DNA from: Symsagittifera roscoffensis
Lineage: Eukaryota; Xenacoelomorpha; Acoela; Convolutidae
Assembly (NCBI RefSeq): GCF_963678635.1
Contig: NC_087065.1
Span: forward strand, 49,369,011-49,433,010
Length of the DNA stretch: 64,000 nucleotides
Reading direction: 5' to 3'
Shown: positions 63,604 to 64,000 of the stretch, one piece after another
Numbering within the stretch: the first letter of the stretch is position 1
How the letters are laid out: each line of letters begins with the position of its first letter
The notes under the pieces: model-generated
Databases searched by the model: none
What the model was told of the DNA's origin: nothing
Seen by the model: only the letters and a program-made list of their open reading frames with translations
Position numbers and translations under genes: made by a program

Positions 63604-64000
63604 AAGGCAGTTGCTAACAACAGTGAGGGGTGGAAACCAGCCCTCCGGGTTATAGAGAAATCAAGCTTAACGTGCTTGATTCAGTGGATTCGAGAATCAG
63701 AAGGGGTTTCGGGACTGAAACTTTTATTGTTTTATATGAACTTTTAGCTTCTCTATTATGTCCTGAATTGAATTTAATTAACATTCTAATTCATTCTACT
63801 AAGATGAGAAGCTAGGAGTTGAGGGAAAGGGTTGATCCATCTTCGATGGAGATGATGATTTATATCTACTGAACAAAAATAATAATAATTCAATAAATAG
63901 TAGTAGCCCTGTTTTTAGGAGTGACCTCGTGGTCTGGGGATACTGAGACCCAGCCATGAGCTCACTATTTCTGCATGTAATTAAGTTAATTTGAATGTTT

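Larger units (their letters stand above)
40994..64000 (+). mobile_element. Giant Ty3/gypsy-like retroelement, copy B (runs off window)
   Basis: Collinear with copy A from the head repeat to the tail. The next head repeat begins at 63,973, so its period is 22,979 bases and a further tandem unit probably follows. It retains the full gag coiled coil, a single protease, an in-frame SGNH domain and the most complete ORF3. It has lost part of the integrase and one zinc-knuckle Cys. No flanking host sequence is seen on the right. Confidence 0.8.
62428..64000 (+). other. 3' non-coding / terminal repeat part, copy B, and start of next unit
   Basis: Collinear with 38,504-40,036: purine tract, TGTCCGGGGAG at 63,239, hairpin at 63,576 and LINE-like tail. 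At 63,973 the head repeat 'gcatgtaattaagttaattt' begins again and is cut by the window end, implying another tandem unit. Confidence 0.7.

Overview
This is a eukaryotic window, almost certainly from an invertebrate animal genome, and it consists almost entirely of transposable elements. I found no host housekeeping gene, tRNA, rRNA or CRISPR array. The combination of Ty1/copia, Ty3/gypsy and CR1/jockey-like non-LTR elements with long AT-rich stretches fits an animal. The sequence alone does not fix the phylum.

Layout. (i) Positions 1-7,740 are an AT-rich nest of broken elements. Non-LTR reverse-transcriptase pieces on the + strand (1-1,380, 4,660-6,130, 6,131-6,350) alternate with two overlapping Ty1/copia fragments on the - strand (1,406-3,104 and 3,411-4,640). 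(ii) Positions 8,033-10,320 hold a decayed CR1-like LINE with an esterase-like ORF1 and an APE-type endonuclease. (iii) Positions 10,318-15,729 are a tandem array of a ~1.3 kb unit, four copies plus a stub. Each unit joins a sense piece of that LINE's ORF2 to an antisense LINE 3' end. (iv) Positions 15,730-64,000 hold two head-to-tail copies (A, 15,730-40,036; B, 40,994 to beyond the window) of a giant Ty3/gypsy-like retroelement with a 23-24 kb period, separated by a 957 bp partial unit.

The giant element is the main interest. In order it has: a ~2-3 kb non-coding leader rich in a CGGAGGGGTC motif; a Gag with an acidic/coiled-coil N-terminus, a capsid-like region and two CCHC knuckles; an aspartic protease (DTG); a +1 frame change at an AGG-TGA site present in all three available copies of that region; reverse transcriptase (YVDD), RNase H and integrase (HHCC and DDE); and, fused after the integrase, a macro (ADP-ribose-binding) domain resembling the TARG1/Poa1 group. 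After a ~400 nt gap comes ORF3, about 8.9 kb (~2,980 codons) if its stops and frameshifts are disregarded. ORF3 has a coiled coil, an SGNH/GDSL hydrolase domain with all four catalytic blocks, a second SGNH-like segment, and ~2,200 residues I cannot assign. A 5.1 kb non-coding block between the ORF3 stop and the next gag start is probably mostly a long terminal repeat shared by A and B.

Neither copy is intact. A has a broken gag, a tandemly duplicated protease segment and a frameshifted SGNH domain. B has lost a zinc-knuckle cysteine and has its integrase C-terminal half replaced by a duplicated upstream segment. The lesions differ, so almost every module is intact in one copy or the other. 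Several breaks are single-base homopolymer differences and could be read errors.
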